From Siphonodentalium dalli (lineage: Eukaryota; Mollusca; Scaphopoda; Gadilida; Siphonodentaliidae), in NCBI GenBank assembly GCA_032622095.1, contig CP136066.1, positions 190,950,816 through 191,014,815 of the forward strand: DNA of 64,000 nucleotides. Reading direction: 5' to 3'. The notes beneath the pieces were generated by a model that was given only the letters and a program-made list of their open reading frames with translations, was not told where the DNA came from and ran no database searches. This document shows, piece by piece, positions 1 through 11,930 of this stretch. Position 1 is the stretch's first letter, and each line of letters begins with the position of its first letter. Made by a program: the position numbers and the translations under genes.

Positions 1-820
1 TATCATGATTATAACCTGTTTTGCCTTCATACTTGGCAACATGGGGGTGTACTAGGCTCCTGCGAATAATCTAATACGATCTAATTGAATACCGAATAGA
101 ATACTACAAAGTATTTGTGATTCGAATCGAATATCAAATTGAGTATATCAGTTCGGTGACAGGTAGTGATTAGCAAAAAGCCATATACTGAGTCTGGAAA
201 ATAACATGTCGTATACAATCATGCATTCTTCATATAGAAATTAAAAGTTTATAAATTTTATAGTTTTTTGTTGAATCAAACAATAAACCGAGGACAGTCA
301 GTACACACATCTAAATTATATCGTATTTATCTGGCTCATTACGGAGTTACATTTGTACTATTAACACAGAGAGAATGAACTTCGAAATGACGTCGCGCTA
401 TTCAGGCTGTCCATATTTAGAAACAGGTATTCCCCACATGGAATCGCAAAAGAACAGCATGTGCATATTTAGTTATCAAAGTTCCATGTTTACGTTCTGT
501 GATGGAATGTTGACCTCTTTAAAGCTTAGCATTTCGCAATTTAACATGATCATAAGCATTACAGTCTGAGCATCAAGCTTAAAAATGAACATGAAGACCA
601 CCAAGCAGAAAGAGACAAAGACAAATTACTCTAATATTGAGGGGGCATTTACATCTCTACTGCAATGTCATGGAGTGTGCTCTTGTTATTACAGAACAAT
701 GCCCTTCATCCGATTGCATTCATATGTGGTGAATATTCCGACATAAAATAGGATCTCAAAGATAAACGGATATATTCAATAAATATTCACCACCGATTGT
801 CGAATCGAATATGAATCAAA
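1..820. other. AT-rich intergenic sequence, no gene seen
   Basis: No open frame has coding character. Bases 40-150 carry a degenerate motif rich in ATTCGAAT-like steps beginning near GGCTCCTGCGAAT. A related sequence in the opposite orientation lies near 23880-23960, so this is probably the end of a dispersed repeat. The short frame at 375-569 has no recognisable domain. Confidence 0.6.
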
Positions 821-985
821 TAAAAGGTCGGCCGACCACAGTGTCCCCCGACAACGTGGCAAGTCGATGCCGCTTTATTAAAGAAATTTAAAAAAATGTT
901 GAAATGTTAATAATTCCGTTAACAAATAATTATTCCGTCATCTATATACATGTTGCACAATTGCAATATGTGGGTAACAATACTC
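821..985. repeat. Dispersed repeat, inverted partner of 62306-62486
   Basis: Read against the reverse complement of 62306-62486, this stretch matches over roughly 165 bases. Shared blocks are the GGTCGGC-GACC palindrome, the ACAGTGTCCCCCG block, the GTGGCAAGTCGA block, an AT-rich spacer and the ATGTGGGTAACAATACT block. The match is imperfect, with small indels, as expected of two old copies of one family. At the other site the sequence continues into repeats of the GAGTTATGG type, so this copy is probably a truncated end of the same non-autonomous element. Confidence 0.7.
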
Positions 986-2939
986 AAGAATTTGCAGATA
1001 CAAACATACAGAAATTGTTTTTCAGCAAATAATTGTATTGGTTGTAATCTTTGTTTTATGGTGCCCACATTCATAGTGAGCAATGGGGGATGCCGCAGTG
1101 TCCTGGGCCCACACAAAATGTACCCTGCCTTGCTCACCGGAAACTGTATTATGCTAATGATGAACAGATAGTCTGCCGTAGGAGCAGTTTTAGCCAGTCA
1201 AAAGTAAAAAGGCAGAAGTAAAAGAAAAATATAGAGCACCCTGGAAGTCAGTCAAATATCTTTTAATTATCAATATTGTATTTAGGTTGAATTATTTGTT
1301 ACTATTGTTTATGTAACAATCATAGTATTCACTATGGTTATAATTGAATGCATTTATAATAAGTTAACTTAAAATTGGCGTAGGTAATTATAAAAAATTG
1401 TTAGTATGCATACCTTTAAATTATAACCAAAGTTGGTCAACAAGCCTATATAGGTCAAAAGTAAAGTCAATAATATGTTGTAGGCATAATATACCAGTAT
1501 ATCTTATAATGAGGTATCTGGTTTTAGTTTATATAGAAAGTATAGTCTGATAATAATGGGTCTATAGCCTGCTTTTTGATCGAATTGTTTTGAATTACAT
1601 TTATACATATATGTTTTATATTTTATTAAAATAAAACTTCCCTCATATCCTTCTTAATGAGATTCCGTTGATTATCAATTATGTGCAGTGAGTATCAAAC
1701 CCTATATAATTATGAATAAATCTAATTATTGTATTAATATTATAATAGTGTATAATGTAGTATTTGGTTTCTAGCAGCATAGTATTGGTATAAAGGTTAT
1801 GCCGTTATAGGGGTATGTCATAAAAGGGTATAAATGTTTTAATGGATTATATTTCTAACAATCTCTTATGTGTCTTATATATACATTTTATATTATAGTA
1901 TTATATAATTGTAAAGTTCCTTTACTTAAATATCCTTTAACATGATTAAGTCCATTTTATTTGTGCGTATAACTATGTCCGTTAAAATTAATATAGGATT
2001 TTGCATTTAATATAGTATCTCCTTATAATAATTAAGGCAATTATGTGAATATTCCAAGGTATTGTCCTATACCCCTTAATAATTTTATGTTCTAGTACCC
2101 TATTGTTAGTAGTACTATGCTGGGTGCCAGCGTTCAAACCAGGCATACTAATGCACATAAATTATCGTGGTGGTGGACAGACAGTTAAACAGACATACAT
2201 AACATATAGCCATATGTACATTATAAACATTGTTTATTTGTAGACATCATTTAATGTACTACATGCATATATATCTCTTAAGTGGTATATGGTTTGGTAT
2301 AAGTAGATTACATGCATTAATAGGTTTTTAGGTATGAGAAAGGGGAGGTTGTCTGCTAAGCATATTAATGAATAGGCATGTTTTTATGGTCAGGGTCCCA
2401 ATTTTTTGCAGACAATTTGTTCCCTGTTCTCATAACCAAATTTAGAAACGGAGAGTATATTTCTGGAGCGGTTTAAAATAATTTTGAAATGTTTTAGAAC
2501 GTAACCCCTAAAGATAACTTATTTATGCCAAAGGTGGAATTTGGTTTTATATGTTACTAATAGGTTGATGTTTTGGAAAAGGTGCCAAAGTTTTTGATAG
2601 GGTCATCATCAGTTGCAGATTGCTGACTTGTGGTATACTAAGCATATGCCACATTCCGTTTCGACTCGTTACCTGCAAGACGGTGTACTAAAAGCCAGCT
2701 GGAGTCCGAGTTTTACCCGTGATCCTATCTAAAATACCGACAAAATACTCTCAAGGGGATGTTGAATGGTCCCGACCCTTAATTTCCCTTTGGTTGACCG
2801 TTATATAATAAGTTTTTGTAATATCTAGCTATCTTACATTACAAACGTGATATGTTTACGGTATGACAAGGTTCCAAATCAATTTAGGTTATGTTAAAGT
2901 AAACCCACAGGAAGATATTACCAGGATATTAGTATGCTG
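986..2939. other. Very AT-rich noncoding DNA
   Basis: Low-complexity AT-rich sequence with TATAAT-like runs and no frame with coding character. The overlapping short frames at 919-1171 on both strands encode nothing recognisable and are treated as chance. No RNA gene or element boundary was recognised. Confidence 0.6.
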
Positions 2940-3565
2940 GTGCAAATAAATAACTCTGGTGAAAAATGGGTGGACGAAACCCGTGCTATGTATGTATCTT
3001 TTCCTCCATGTTGCCTATCACCATACCAAATATCAGTTAAATCTGCCCAGTGGTTGCTGAACAATAATGCAAAATGTTTGTATGGACGGACAAAATTAAA
3101 TTTCTAAGTCAAAAAAGGGGGGAATAACTTTGGTGAAAATGGGTGGACGAAACCCGCGTTATGTATGTAGCTGTTCCCTCATGCTATTATAGCATCATAC
3201 CAAATATAAGCTAATTAGCTGTTTCCCCATGCTGCCTATCACCATATCAAATATCAACTAAATCTGCCCAGCGGTTGCTGAACAATAATGCAAAATGCTT
3301 GTACGGACGGACAAAATTGAAATTTCTAAGTCAAAGGGGGGGGAGGGGGCATAAATTTGGTAAAAATGGGTGGACGTAACCCGCGTTATGTATGTAGCTG
3401 TTCCCCCATGCTGTTCTATCATCATACCAAATATAAGCTAAATCTGCCCAGCTGTAGCTAAACAATAATGTAAAATGTTTGTTTGTACGGACGTACGGAC
3501 ATACTGTACGTACGGACAGAGACGTCGACTATATATCCGCCGACTTCAAGTCGGGGGCATAATAA
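2940..3565 (+). repeat. Tandem-core repeat ending in a hairpin (mollusc-type non-autonomous element)
   Basis: Three diverged units share the anchor GGGTGGACG at about 2968, 3141 and 3368, followed by a CATACCAAATAT block, a CTGCCCAG block, an AACAATAATG block and an ACGGACGGAC run. The middle unit carries an extra partial copy of the CATGCTGCCTATCACCAT block. The array ends with a short perfect hairpin at 3540-3554 (CCGACTT, one base, AAGTCGG) followed by GGGGCATAATA. A tandem core plus a short 3' hairpin is typical of non-autonomous Helitron/Helentron relatives in bivalves. The assignment to that group is inference. Confidence 0.6.
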
Positions 3566-5564
3566 ATAGCGTAACCATATCACTCGACCTGATCAATTAA
3601 ATGTATCGGCATGAATGGAGGAAAAAGGCTTGTAGTTTGATAAACCCTCAACTATCTTGTGGGAAATTGTTCCCTACTTGTGCTTTTGTTTCTATGAATA
3701 TACCCATCTCGGTCAATAAAATCGTTGTTTAGCGTCAATCCAGGTTAAGTTAACCAAAACTATGTGTATAAAGGTGGTGAATTTCCTTATTTTATCTTAG
3801 TCTATATGCTTCCGTAGATGGTAAAAAAGTTAGGACTTGTTAGACTATATCCTTGTAGTGAACCTTTAAAGTGTACATCCAATCCAATTTTGCAGGTGGA
3901 ATACAGAAATTATATACATAGGAGTCTAATGTATAGTAGCGCATCAAATCATATTCAAACTATTATATGGGTGTAGAAGAAAGATTAACAAATTTGCACA
4001 TAAAGGTAAATACTGGTGATTGACGCCAAACCAATCTTTGATTGACGGTGGTAAAGCTTATTATCTTGTAAGCATATCCATGGTTGGGTTGTAAATGTAG
4101 CCAGTGGTCCTAATATATATAAAAAGAATATATACGTAAAAATAGTTTATTCTAATAACATCTTAATAACATATCAATAACATTGATTAAATATTGGCTA
4201 TCCACTTAAGAGATTGGATGTATCAGTACCGGTATATCCATATCATCGGTAGAGTAAAAAAGTTGTAAACCATGCTATGGATCACGACAAGGCCCTGAGA
4301 GAGCAAGTGTCCTCATGGTTTCCCAGTCATTCTCTGCTCTGACTGAGTCTCTCGTGATCCATTTCATGGTTGACTAGACTTAGTAATATTAGTGACCTTT
4401 TAAAGGAATTAAATTGAGTGATATAATTATTCGCTGGTAAAACATAAGAAACAGTACCTCTAATATCGGTGTATCTTTGTGTAAAATTACGATACATTGT
4501 GTCTCCTTATATAAATGATTCTTTGTCATAGTATCGTGATAATGTTATTTATCATTATACTAAGTAATAAGTTTAAGTCGACAGCCTAGTACCGGTATAT
4601 AAATGTGTACGTTGACGGTGCATAGCCTTAATTATACGCGAAGTAACTCCGACGTAAATAAATTGATTCGATTGAAACTGTCGTTATATAAATGTGCAAT
4701 TAAGCCATTGTTTACATTGGGGACAATAGTTATGTGCGTCGCTGAAAGTGATATGTACTTACAATTTAATAACATTTGATTATAATCCTCATTCAGTCAT
4801 TGTCAATGGGAAGATCCATAACCTATATATTTTAACCTTTAAATTGTTGATAAATTTGACATAAATATATTCTGTATCGTTTTTTAGTGAACAGACTATG
4901 GCTAAAATACCATGCCATTGTGACAGGATGCCGTGTGTTTGTTGCAAATATCTCGTTAAGGATATTATCAAAGTTAAAACCATGTGAATGGGGTGACCCA
5001 ATTTAGTTTTAAACTGTTTACTTCCGCGTTTTAGGGTGTCTTGATACCCTAGGCTGCAGTACAAATTCTTCAAATTTCATTGAAAGTTTATATCATCAAA
5101 CCATCAAAATTATTGATTGTGGGCTCCTAAATTGTTTTCCCTCTTATGGAGACCATACTGTTACATAAATGCAGAAAGTGACAATCTCTAATCCTCTCAA
5201 ATTATCTTGTAATACCGTAATATAATCCAATTGACGAAGTTTGATTTTTACGAATTTTTAGACAGATGCAGACGTTACGAACGCCCCCTATCGTGCGTTA
5301 TAGAGTAGTCTCCCTTTCATATTAAAGACATATTATGCGTTTTGTTTGGACATTGTAGTGGTATCCAAAAGCGGTATAAAACGTAAACATTGCTGAGAAA
5401 TTAATATTCTAGATTTAATTAAGCTGTAATAAGTTAATTATAGGTGGGATGTAACTTGGGAAGAAAAAATCCAATGTATATATGGGTTCCTTTACACAGG
5501 GTGTGGTGTGGCGGGGGGTTTGCGGCCTGTGTAGGGTTGCCAAAAATTAACGTACACATTCAAA
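3566..5564. other. AT-rich intergenic sequence
   Basis: Apart from the hairpin annotated separately at 4269-4370, no gene, element end or RNA gene is recognised. The minus-strand frame at 4789-5073 (94 aa) has no domain and no splice context that stands out. Confidence 0.5.
4269..4370. other. Imperfect hairpin of about 100 nt (miRNA-precursor-like fold or small foldback)
   Basis: CCATG, a 2-base mismatch and ATGGATCACGA at 4269-4287 pair with TCGTGATCCAT, a 2-base mismatch and CATGG at 4352-4370. This gives 16 paired bases around a small internal loop. Inside, the arms continue with weaker complementarity (GAGAGAGC against GCTCTGACTGAGTCTC) around a terminal loop. Size and imperfect pairing are compatible with a microRNA precursor, but no known mature sequence is recognised and a small foldback element is equally possible. 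Confidence 0.4.
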
Positions 5565-5987
5565 TTAGACCATACTTTCTAGGAAATTAATGTCTTGAAA
5601 AAAGAAGAATTTATACAGTTTATATAGAAGTCCTATCTTGAGCTGTCTATACATATGCCCGGTGAATCTTCTGAGTATTCTATTATCTGTTGTATGGAGA
5701 GTTAAAATAATCCCTGCTGTCCTCTTATAAACTATAACCACACACTGTGTATGGCATATACCATTTTGTTTAAAGAACCTTCTGCCAATATAGAAATGTA
5801 TATATTGGCTGTAGTTATCCACCCGATTAATTTCATACACTATGTCTGGGTTTATTTCCAGAATATGTTCTTCCATGTTTACAACTTTTTGCCATATGGC
5901 TGGGAAGTTCTCATTTGTAGAAATATAATCAGCAGTGGTCACACTAGCATCTGTAAGGATTTTAAATATCTCTTGCCAATTATTCAT
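5565..5987 (-). CDS. Hypothetical protein or exon, 140 aa
   Basis: An open frame of 140 residues starts at an ATG (5985-5987) that lies directly after a good splice-acceptor sequence on the minus strand (a T-rich tract ending ...TTCCAG). The coding part may therefore be the start of an internal exon. The predicted protein begins MNNWQEIF and mixes acidic and hydrophobic stretches. It ends in a lysine/phenylalanine-rich tail that looks low-complexity and may be noncoding read-through. No family was recognised and no neighbour gives context. Confidence 0.3.
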   Translation of the reverse strand: MNNWQEIFKILTDASVTTADYISTNENFPAIWQKVVNMEEHILEINPDIVYEINRVDNYSQYIHFYIGRRFFKQNGICHTQCVVIVYKRTAGIILTLHTTDNRILRRFTGHMYRQLKIGLLYKLYKFFFFQDINFLESMV

Positions 5988-7077
5988 CTGGAATGTAAAT
6001 AAATAAGTGCAATGCCCTGCGTGGCATGCTAAAATGTCTAATCTGAAGAGTTAATAAGTCACGATAGATCCAAAGTAATGCATAATAAGCTAAATTTCCA
6101 GTTAGGGTTGCTAAATGCATAATATTAAAAATGTATATATAAAATATTATAGTCTATTCATAAATAAATAGGGGTTGTCATCTTGGTAGTTAAGTGTGTA
6201 GACTACAAATAAAGCAATATGTTGACTAAGGTTGTGGTCTCCTTTATAGTAAATTTGCTAACATAAAGGTTCAATTGTAAAAAGGGGGGGGGGGGGCTAA
6301 CCGTATATACTATGGTATGGTCCTCACTGGGTGAAACAAATTATATAGATGTTTTACTATCATGTCAATGTCTATTGTTAATAAGACCCTAGGTGGTGCC
6401 ATTGTATATAGGGTTTGTAGATATAAACCTTGTGATAAAGGTCTTATACAAATGTGGGGGGGGGGGGGGTATATATATGCTATTGTCTAGCTATTTTAGG
6501 GTGATACAAATTAAGTTCACAACTTACTATCGTGGCTAGGTTATTTCGTTTATAAAGCCCTAGACTATGATAAAGCCGATCTAAAAGGCTTTAGTTTAGA
6601 GTGTCTCAGCAAGGTTGCATCATATACGTATATTGGCCTCTCCCTAACTTATAATAAAACATGTGGTCAACCCTTAACATAAATAAAATAGTGAAAACCG
6701 TATATATAATGTGAATATTCCATCATACAATGTATATTTTAAATTTTTTAAGCATGTAAGGTACCTAAGGGGTGTACTCTTATCGTAATTAGGCATCTTA
6801 TTTGACCAATCATTAAAACAAGTAGAAAATTATAACAGTGAGAAATATAATTTAAAAATTAAGAAATTATATCTAGTTGTTATTAAGGAGTAACGTTAGT
6901 TGTGATTAAATTGGGTATCTCCCTTGGCCAGATTTTACCAAGTGAGAAGTCTTTATACCACATAATATAATGATAAAACATATGGAACAGCCCTAATCTA
7001 TTTATACTGTATACCGGTATATCTAAATGTCCGTAGGTTAAGCACGTAAGGTGTCCAAGGGGTGTCTTCTTAGTGAC
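5988..7077. other. Noncoding DNA with poly-G tracts and a short repeated block
   Basis: Two long G homopolymers occur near 6285-6297 and 6455-6468. A block of about 40 bases near 6745-6790 (AAGCATGTAAGG, then AAGGGGTGT) recurs imperfectly at 7038-7072, just before the left edge of duplicated copy A. The PLE-containing segment may thus have landed in, or next to, an older repeat. No gene is recognised. Confidence 0.5.
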
Positions 7078-9926
7078 TGGGACTTCGCACAACAGGTGCG
7101 TACGCCATCCCAGTCCACAGGCAGTTTATACTCCGCACCAAGGACACCAGATGAAATTATTGGGCACCTGACACGCTCAACCCACAGATACAATATAAAA
7201 AAAATATTTTTTAGAATATGTATATCTTTTGAACAGATGTAGAGACGGACGTACATCTGGAAGGAAAATTTAGTTTATCAAGTTTGTTGATCTAAGTTTA
7301 GATAAGTCATCATGCATATGGGGCATGGTTTTATTTGTAAGTTTGTTATGTAGTCCCTTCCTTGTAAGAAGTTTCTCATGAAGCTTTTGATCTACTTTAT
7401 AGCAGAAATTATCTGTAATATTGTGATATGTAAGGATGTTTTTGATTTCATTGTGTATTTTTGTGCTTTTACAGAATTTGACAGGTAAGAATCTGCTGTA
7501 ACAATCATTGCATTTTCTGGGTTTTTCAAGGAAATCATTATATGTTAGGAGATGCTTGTTTATAAATCTGATGGGGTATCCCGCTTTAAAAAGTCTATCT
7601 CTAAACATTTCTATACAAAATATATAATCAGATTTATCCGTAGAGTGCCAAAAGTAACGATGGCATTCTGTTTTCATTATCCCTATAAATATATTGTTAG
7701 GATGATTAGATGAGTAGTGCACATAGCTATACGTATTATACGGTTTTTGGTATAGCGTTACATGTATTTTATTCTGAAAAAAGGTTAAGTGGTCTATGGA
7801 GAGTTTTATAATTAGAAAATGTGTATTAAGGGTGCTTATTTCAAACTCAAGTGGGATATTATGTGGATAATATTCCCTAAGGGTCTTGATTATCCATGGT
7901 ATATTGTAAGCCTCTGTGTTTAAAATCATAATACCATCATCAATATATCTTTAAAATTCTACAACATGGTGGTTTATATTTGTATTTTGGTACATAAGGT
8001 ATTCTGATCGAAGTAAAATGATATTTGCCGCACTACTAGAAAAATAACTGCCCATTGTTAATCCTTCTTTTTGCAGGAAAAGTCTTATCAAAACCAATAT
8101 GAAAATATCCATATTTGGTGATGTAAAGGTAAAGCTCTTTCATAAAATCAATATGTGGTTCATCAACTTTAAGCATATCTTGTATAAAAAGAAAACAATT
8201 TAAGACATCTTGGTTCCTTATATTTGTATATAAGGAAGAAAAATCATAACTAAGAAACCAATGTTTATGAAGATCTGTGAGTGAAACTAATATCCTGGAA
8301 ATGTGTAATTAACATTAAAGAGTCTTTGCATATAGGAAATTGCCATTTGTTCTCATGAAAAAGTCTTTCAAGCTCTATTAAGTAGTACTCTAACATCTCG
8401 CCCAGTATTCTCGATGGTTCGGTGGATAATGTACTATGGGCGTTCGAAATCGGCCTACCTTTCATTAACCCTTCGTTCAAAGATGACGGTGTATCTTTAA
8501 GTTTATGTACCTTTGGGGTTATGTTTAGTGATGGTATAATTATATGTTTGTGCTTCCTAGATGTAAGTTTAAAAATATAATCTTTCTTTATTCCTTTATT
8601 ATGAAACTTTTTGGCAATTTCCTTTAGAGCATTTATACCATCATGTTTTATTTATTCTAAAAGGTCATAAGGTTTTTCTTCATATGTATCTTTATCGCTG
8701 AGTTGCCTTTCATATTCTTTGATATACCATTCTATGGAATTAATACTCAAACCCATGTTTTTATCTGCCAGTTGGATAACTATCCCTGGATGTTTTGATA
8801 TTTCTGAAATAAACTGGCTTTGTTGTTTGGTGATATTTTTGAAGTATACACTGGTTTTATTTATTACCTTCATTAGCATTAAGAGTATTATCCAGATGTT
8901 CTAGGCAGTTTATAGTCAGCTCTTTATTCCTAGTTGGTAAGTCAGGGTGGTTAAGATGCAGGTTTAGACTTATATTTGTATAGTTGTTGTCTAATTTACC
9001 AACTTTATTACGGCATGATTGGTTGATTGTCCTCCTGTTGTATATTTCTAATTCATTCATGACCGTACCTTTAATGATCTTATTATTTTTAACTATCATA
9101 TCTAATGGGTGCAGGAATAAATTTACCACCTTTATTCAATAGCTCAAGGAATTCTTTTGGTATATTAAAGTTTAGGAAGTTAAAAACCTTATCCCTTATT
9201 TCTGCTTTTTGCCTTATAATTTCTATTTCGTATTTAGCATTTAAAAGCTGAGACACTCCAAACCCTATATCATTAACCAACTTTATATAAAGGTTCTTAA
9301 AGAAGGATATAATCCTATTAAGAAATAGCATGTCATGTCTACAAGCCCTATGTGTGGTCATCCTCTTTTTATGTTTGTAAATTTGGTGGTGATTGTCAAG
9401 TTCTTCTTGAAATAACTTCATCGTAAACCCAAGCCGGTTTAATTTTTCTTGTGACCCCATAAACTCATCCCATCCTACCGTATCAATACTATCAATAAAC
9501 GAATATCGGAAATCAGTTTCGTGAGGAAAAATCTCCTTTGATAATTTAATAATACGGTAATATTCTTCTTGCATCACACTGTTTCCACACACACTCATAA
9601 TTGTAGTATAGTCTCGCAGCACATTGTTTCCACACACACTCATAATTGTTTCCTAGAAGGTACTTAGCGAACCAAATGGAGAACACAAAGGGACTATTTG
9701 GTTCAATATTATTACCATTTTTCCATGCATATGTTTTACCAAGACATGCCAATTTATATTGACAATTTTCCCAGTACATGTTATGATACTCTAATATTAT
9801 TAGATACACCAAAATAACCCATTGTATATGATAAGAAAGCTCATTCAATCGATGAAAGTAACTAACAACAGTATTCCCCTTTATTGTTGTCTTATGCCGA
9901 CTGATTGCACTATCAGCCACACACGG
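7078..9926 (-). mobile_element. Penelope-like retroelement (PLE), copy A
   Basis: A minus-strand retroelement runs from an N-terminal coding region near 9643 to a 3' end at 7078, where homology with the second copy begins. The encoded RT carries hallmarks of the PLE class (see the pseudogene entry). No GIY-YIG endonuclease follows the RT: the frame ends at 7270 and only about 190 bp of noncoding sequence remains before the 3' edge. It is therefore either an endonuclease-lacking PLE or one truncated at its 3' end. 28-base direct repeats near 9577-9604 and 9622-9649 (spacing 45) lie at the 5' end of the coding part. Confidence 0.7.
7270..9643 (-). pseudogene. PLE polyprotein with reverse transcriptase, degraded (copy A)
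   Basis: Reading down from 9643 there is an N-terminal helical region of about 180 residues ending in a GGKFIP motif near 9110-9130. Next comes the segment LADKNMGLSI around 8740-8780, then a KVHKLKDTP motif, GRPISN near 8450, the RT motif A segment DFSSLYTNI near 8230-8256, GLTMG at 8050-8064, and the catalytic RYIDD at 7936-7950. A thumb-like region follows with HYSSNHP near 7690-7715. The frame is broken by a frameshift near 8860-8880, a stop after DLLE near 8652, a frameshift between motif A and GLTMG, and a TAA at 7951-7953 just before RYIDD. Copy A alone also lacks two bases near 8287. Motif order and GLxMG/YIDD spacing identify the PLE class. It cannot be functional as read. Confidence 0.7.
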
Positions 9927-9929
9927 CAA
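9546..9929 (-). other. Conserved open frame over the PLE 5' region (127 codons)
   Basis: A frame of 127 codons, opened by TTG, overlaps the start of the PLE coding region in another frame. The same frame recurs at 29326-29709 and 31048-31431. Because all three copies are almost identical, conservation of the frame is expected and is not proof of coding. It includes the two 28-base direct repeats noted for the element, giving a repeated YECVWKQC. Most likely this is 5' leader of the PLE. Confidence 0.3.
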
Positions 9930-11056
9930 GAAAAAATCGCCGTCGCGTATGCTTTCAAAAACAAATATGCCTGAGAAACGAAAGTTTTACTTTGTTTGGC
10001 CTTAGATAAGATATAAATTTGTTTTTGTATAACTGCAATAGTTTTACATGCTTAAGATGAATGTTTTTAAGTATATAACTAAAGATTAATATATAATTTT
10101 TATCTTTTGAACCAAACTTGATAAACTATAACATATATACAGATTTTACTGGTACAAACATAAGACATAAAACACATTCGGACCCTTTGACAAAAACATT
10201 CAATGTAATTTAATTCGAAATAACCCATTTGAATTGCCCATAGAATAAAAGACAATCACTTTCAAATTAAGTGAGTCTTATGACAAATGTATTCTACTTC
10301 TGTGCTGGTCTTACGTATATGATTGCCTAAAACAATAAATTGGAGATTTATGAATACAAATATAGTATCATGTGCTACCATATACTAGAGATGGGCGGTA
10401 CTCGGTATTTACCGTGCGGTATCGGTATCAGCGTGATACAGATTTACCGTACCAAATCAAAACTAAAAATACCGTATTTTCGGTAATGAAATTATTCATG
10501 TATTGCCATTGTATGTGCGTGACCATGTCACCGCGGCCATGACATGCATGAATTGTATGACCGGTCAACCGTAAGCAACGAGAATCGGATAATTATGATA
10601 ACTCGGTGTAACAAGTCGGTACTACATGTATTAGTCTATTGCAACGTTGTTAGATAAAGGGCACAGCTGGCCGACGGCATCTTTTATTTTTGCGACATAT
10701 TAATGACAATGTAACTAACATCGTGATGTTTGACTATTCATAGCTGGAGCGATACAGGCCGCAAGTCTATAATCCGTGTTTCAAGTTGGATCGAAGCATG
10801 TGGAATCGATGCACGTGTTATGGGGGGTCCCCGTGTCCATCAAATTGAAAAACCCACAGGTTACTTTATAATTAGACAGTGATGCAATAGTGACTTGATA
10901 TACACATTGCAGAATTTGTTTATACAACCCAATCTTGTCAATTGCAAATAGCACATCTTATTGGAAAGTTGTGCACATATATGTCGGTATAAATATGTTT
11001 ATATCCTACTATAAATTACTTCATTAAACATATATACTTACCGGTTTGTTATACAT
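9930..11056. other. Noncoding part of the duplicated segment
   Basis: No gene is recognised. About 88 bp near 10018-10106 are present here but absent from copy B, and the deletion edges share a short TTTG. At 10390-10490 there is a dense cluster of GGTATT/ACCGTA steps starting TAGAGATGGGCGG, which looks like the end of a hAT-type DNA element but has no matching opposite end that I could find. Confidence 0.5.
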
Positions 11057-11268
11057 ATATGCCTATATCTTATTAAAAAAGATCGCGTGATAACTTTAAA
11101 TTAACACCTGGGCACCATGTGCAACCGGTAGTTTGCCTGCTATAAATGAGAGGGACTCTTGTATACATGAATGGGGTATATCACGCTGCAAGAGGAGAAT
11201 ATGACCCACCCGCGGATTTGGGCATCTGCAGTTCGGAAATTGCCATGGTTTGCCGATTTTCATGATAT
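11057..11268. repeat. Direct repeat 1 (copy A), partner 15024-15242
   Basis: About 212 bp recur at 15024-15242 with scattered mismatches: the GATCGCGTGAT, GGGCACCAT, TGCAACCG, TATATCACGCTGCAAG and TGCCATGGTTTGCCGATTTTC blocks are shared. The two copies bracket 3.75 kb. The repeat ends where the coding part of the recombinase-like exon ends (stop at 11260-11262), so it corresponds to the 3' flank of that exon. It does not show LTR features (no TG...CA ends, PBS or PPT), so a local duplication is more likely than an LTR pair. Confidence 0.75.
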
Positions 11269-11442
11269 GAGCTTCATACCAACATACTTATGGACCAATC
11301 CAAAGTCCTGGATCAAAATAAATTTGGCAACTTCAGTTCTTTCAATAACATCCGAAGTTTGCCTGTAATGGGTTTTGTGGATATCCATCGCATGACCAAG
11401 GTGATTCACCACCCACTGTCGTTGGGTCTCGGTTGTATCCAT
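11260..11442 (-). pseudogene. Tyrosine-recombinase-like C-terminal exon, fragment (copy A)
   Basis: The 60-residue frame contains NHLGHAMDIHKTHYR followed by DVIERTEVAKFILIQD. The LGH...H..HYR arrangement resembles box II of tyrosine recombinases, where a conserved LGH is followed by the catalytic Tyr, as in Crypton-type or related animal YR genes. The start lies just after an acceptor-like TTTTTATTGACAG on the minus strand (near 11446-11458), so it reads as the last exon of a split gene. The catalytic core upstream (Arg, HxxR) is not found nearby, so it is a fragment. The family call rests on recalled motif pattern, not on a search. Confidence 0.4.
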
Positions 11443-11448
11443 TGTCTG

Positions 11449-11930
11449 TCAATAAAAACTAATAATAAAACTTTTTTTTTGCAAAAACGTGATGAGAAAT
11501 TGGTTTGCATTTGTTTTGCAAAACACACATTGTACACACGACTGTTTTTTCTTCTTCCCTTGTTTGGTTATTTCGGACCGCACGATGTCTCTTATGTATA
11601 TTCCAGGATGTTCTGTGTCTCGTGTTATGTCACTCAATTCAACATCAACATCACTGGATTCAGAACAGTCCGATTCCGATTGAATACTTTGGATATTAAC
11701 AGACAATGCTGTTAATAAGACTGGAAATACCTCACTCATCCCGGAATCGCTGGCACTGTTTGGTACTGGTGAACACTCGGAAATCTTACGTTTTCTAATC
11801 TTTTTCTTCTTTTTATAAGAAACATAGTCATCAGTATCAGACGAACCAGAACTTAGAACATAGTCAGTAGAAGAATCGGGTGAGAGGTGTGGCTCAATGT
11901 CTTCAATCATCGAACTCGGAGTAATCAACC
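11449..11930 (-). pseudogene. Acidic, Ser-rich exon with Cys-rich end, probably same broken gene (copy A)
   Basis: About 160 codons are open from a splice-acceptor-like sequence (TTTGGTTTACAG ending at 11931). The protein is rich in Ser, Asp and Glu, with a KKKKKIRKRK basic patch near its start and a second (GKKKKQ) near its end. It ends with a CVQCVFCK cysteine cluster that looks like the beginning of a zinc finger whose histidine half is frameshifted. The recombinase-like exon follows a few bases downstream in the same orientation. An acidic/basic leader plus zinc finger upstream of a recombinase fold would fit one DNA-binding transposon protein, but the middle is missing. No function is assigned. 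Confidence 0.35.

Noticed and set aside
919-1171. Overlapping plus and minus frames as a small gene
   Set aside because: Both overlap the edge of a dispersed repeat and encode no recognised domain.
4279-4310. lin-4/miR-125-like sequence (CCCTGAGA in the arm)
   Set aside because: Only the first eight bases are shared; the rest of the mature sequence does not match.
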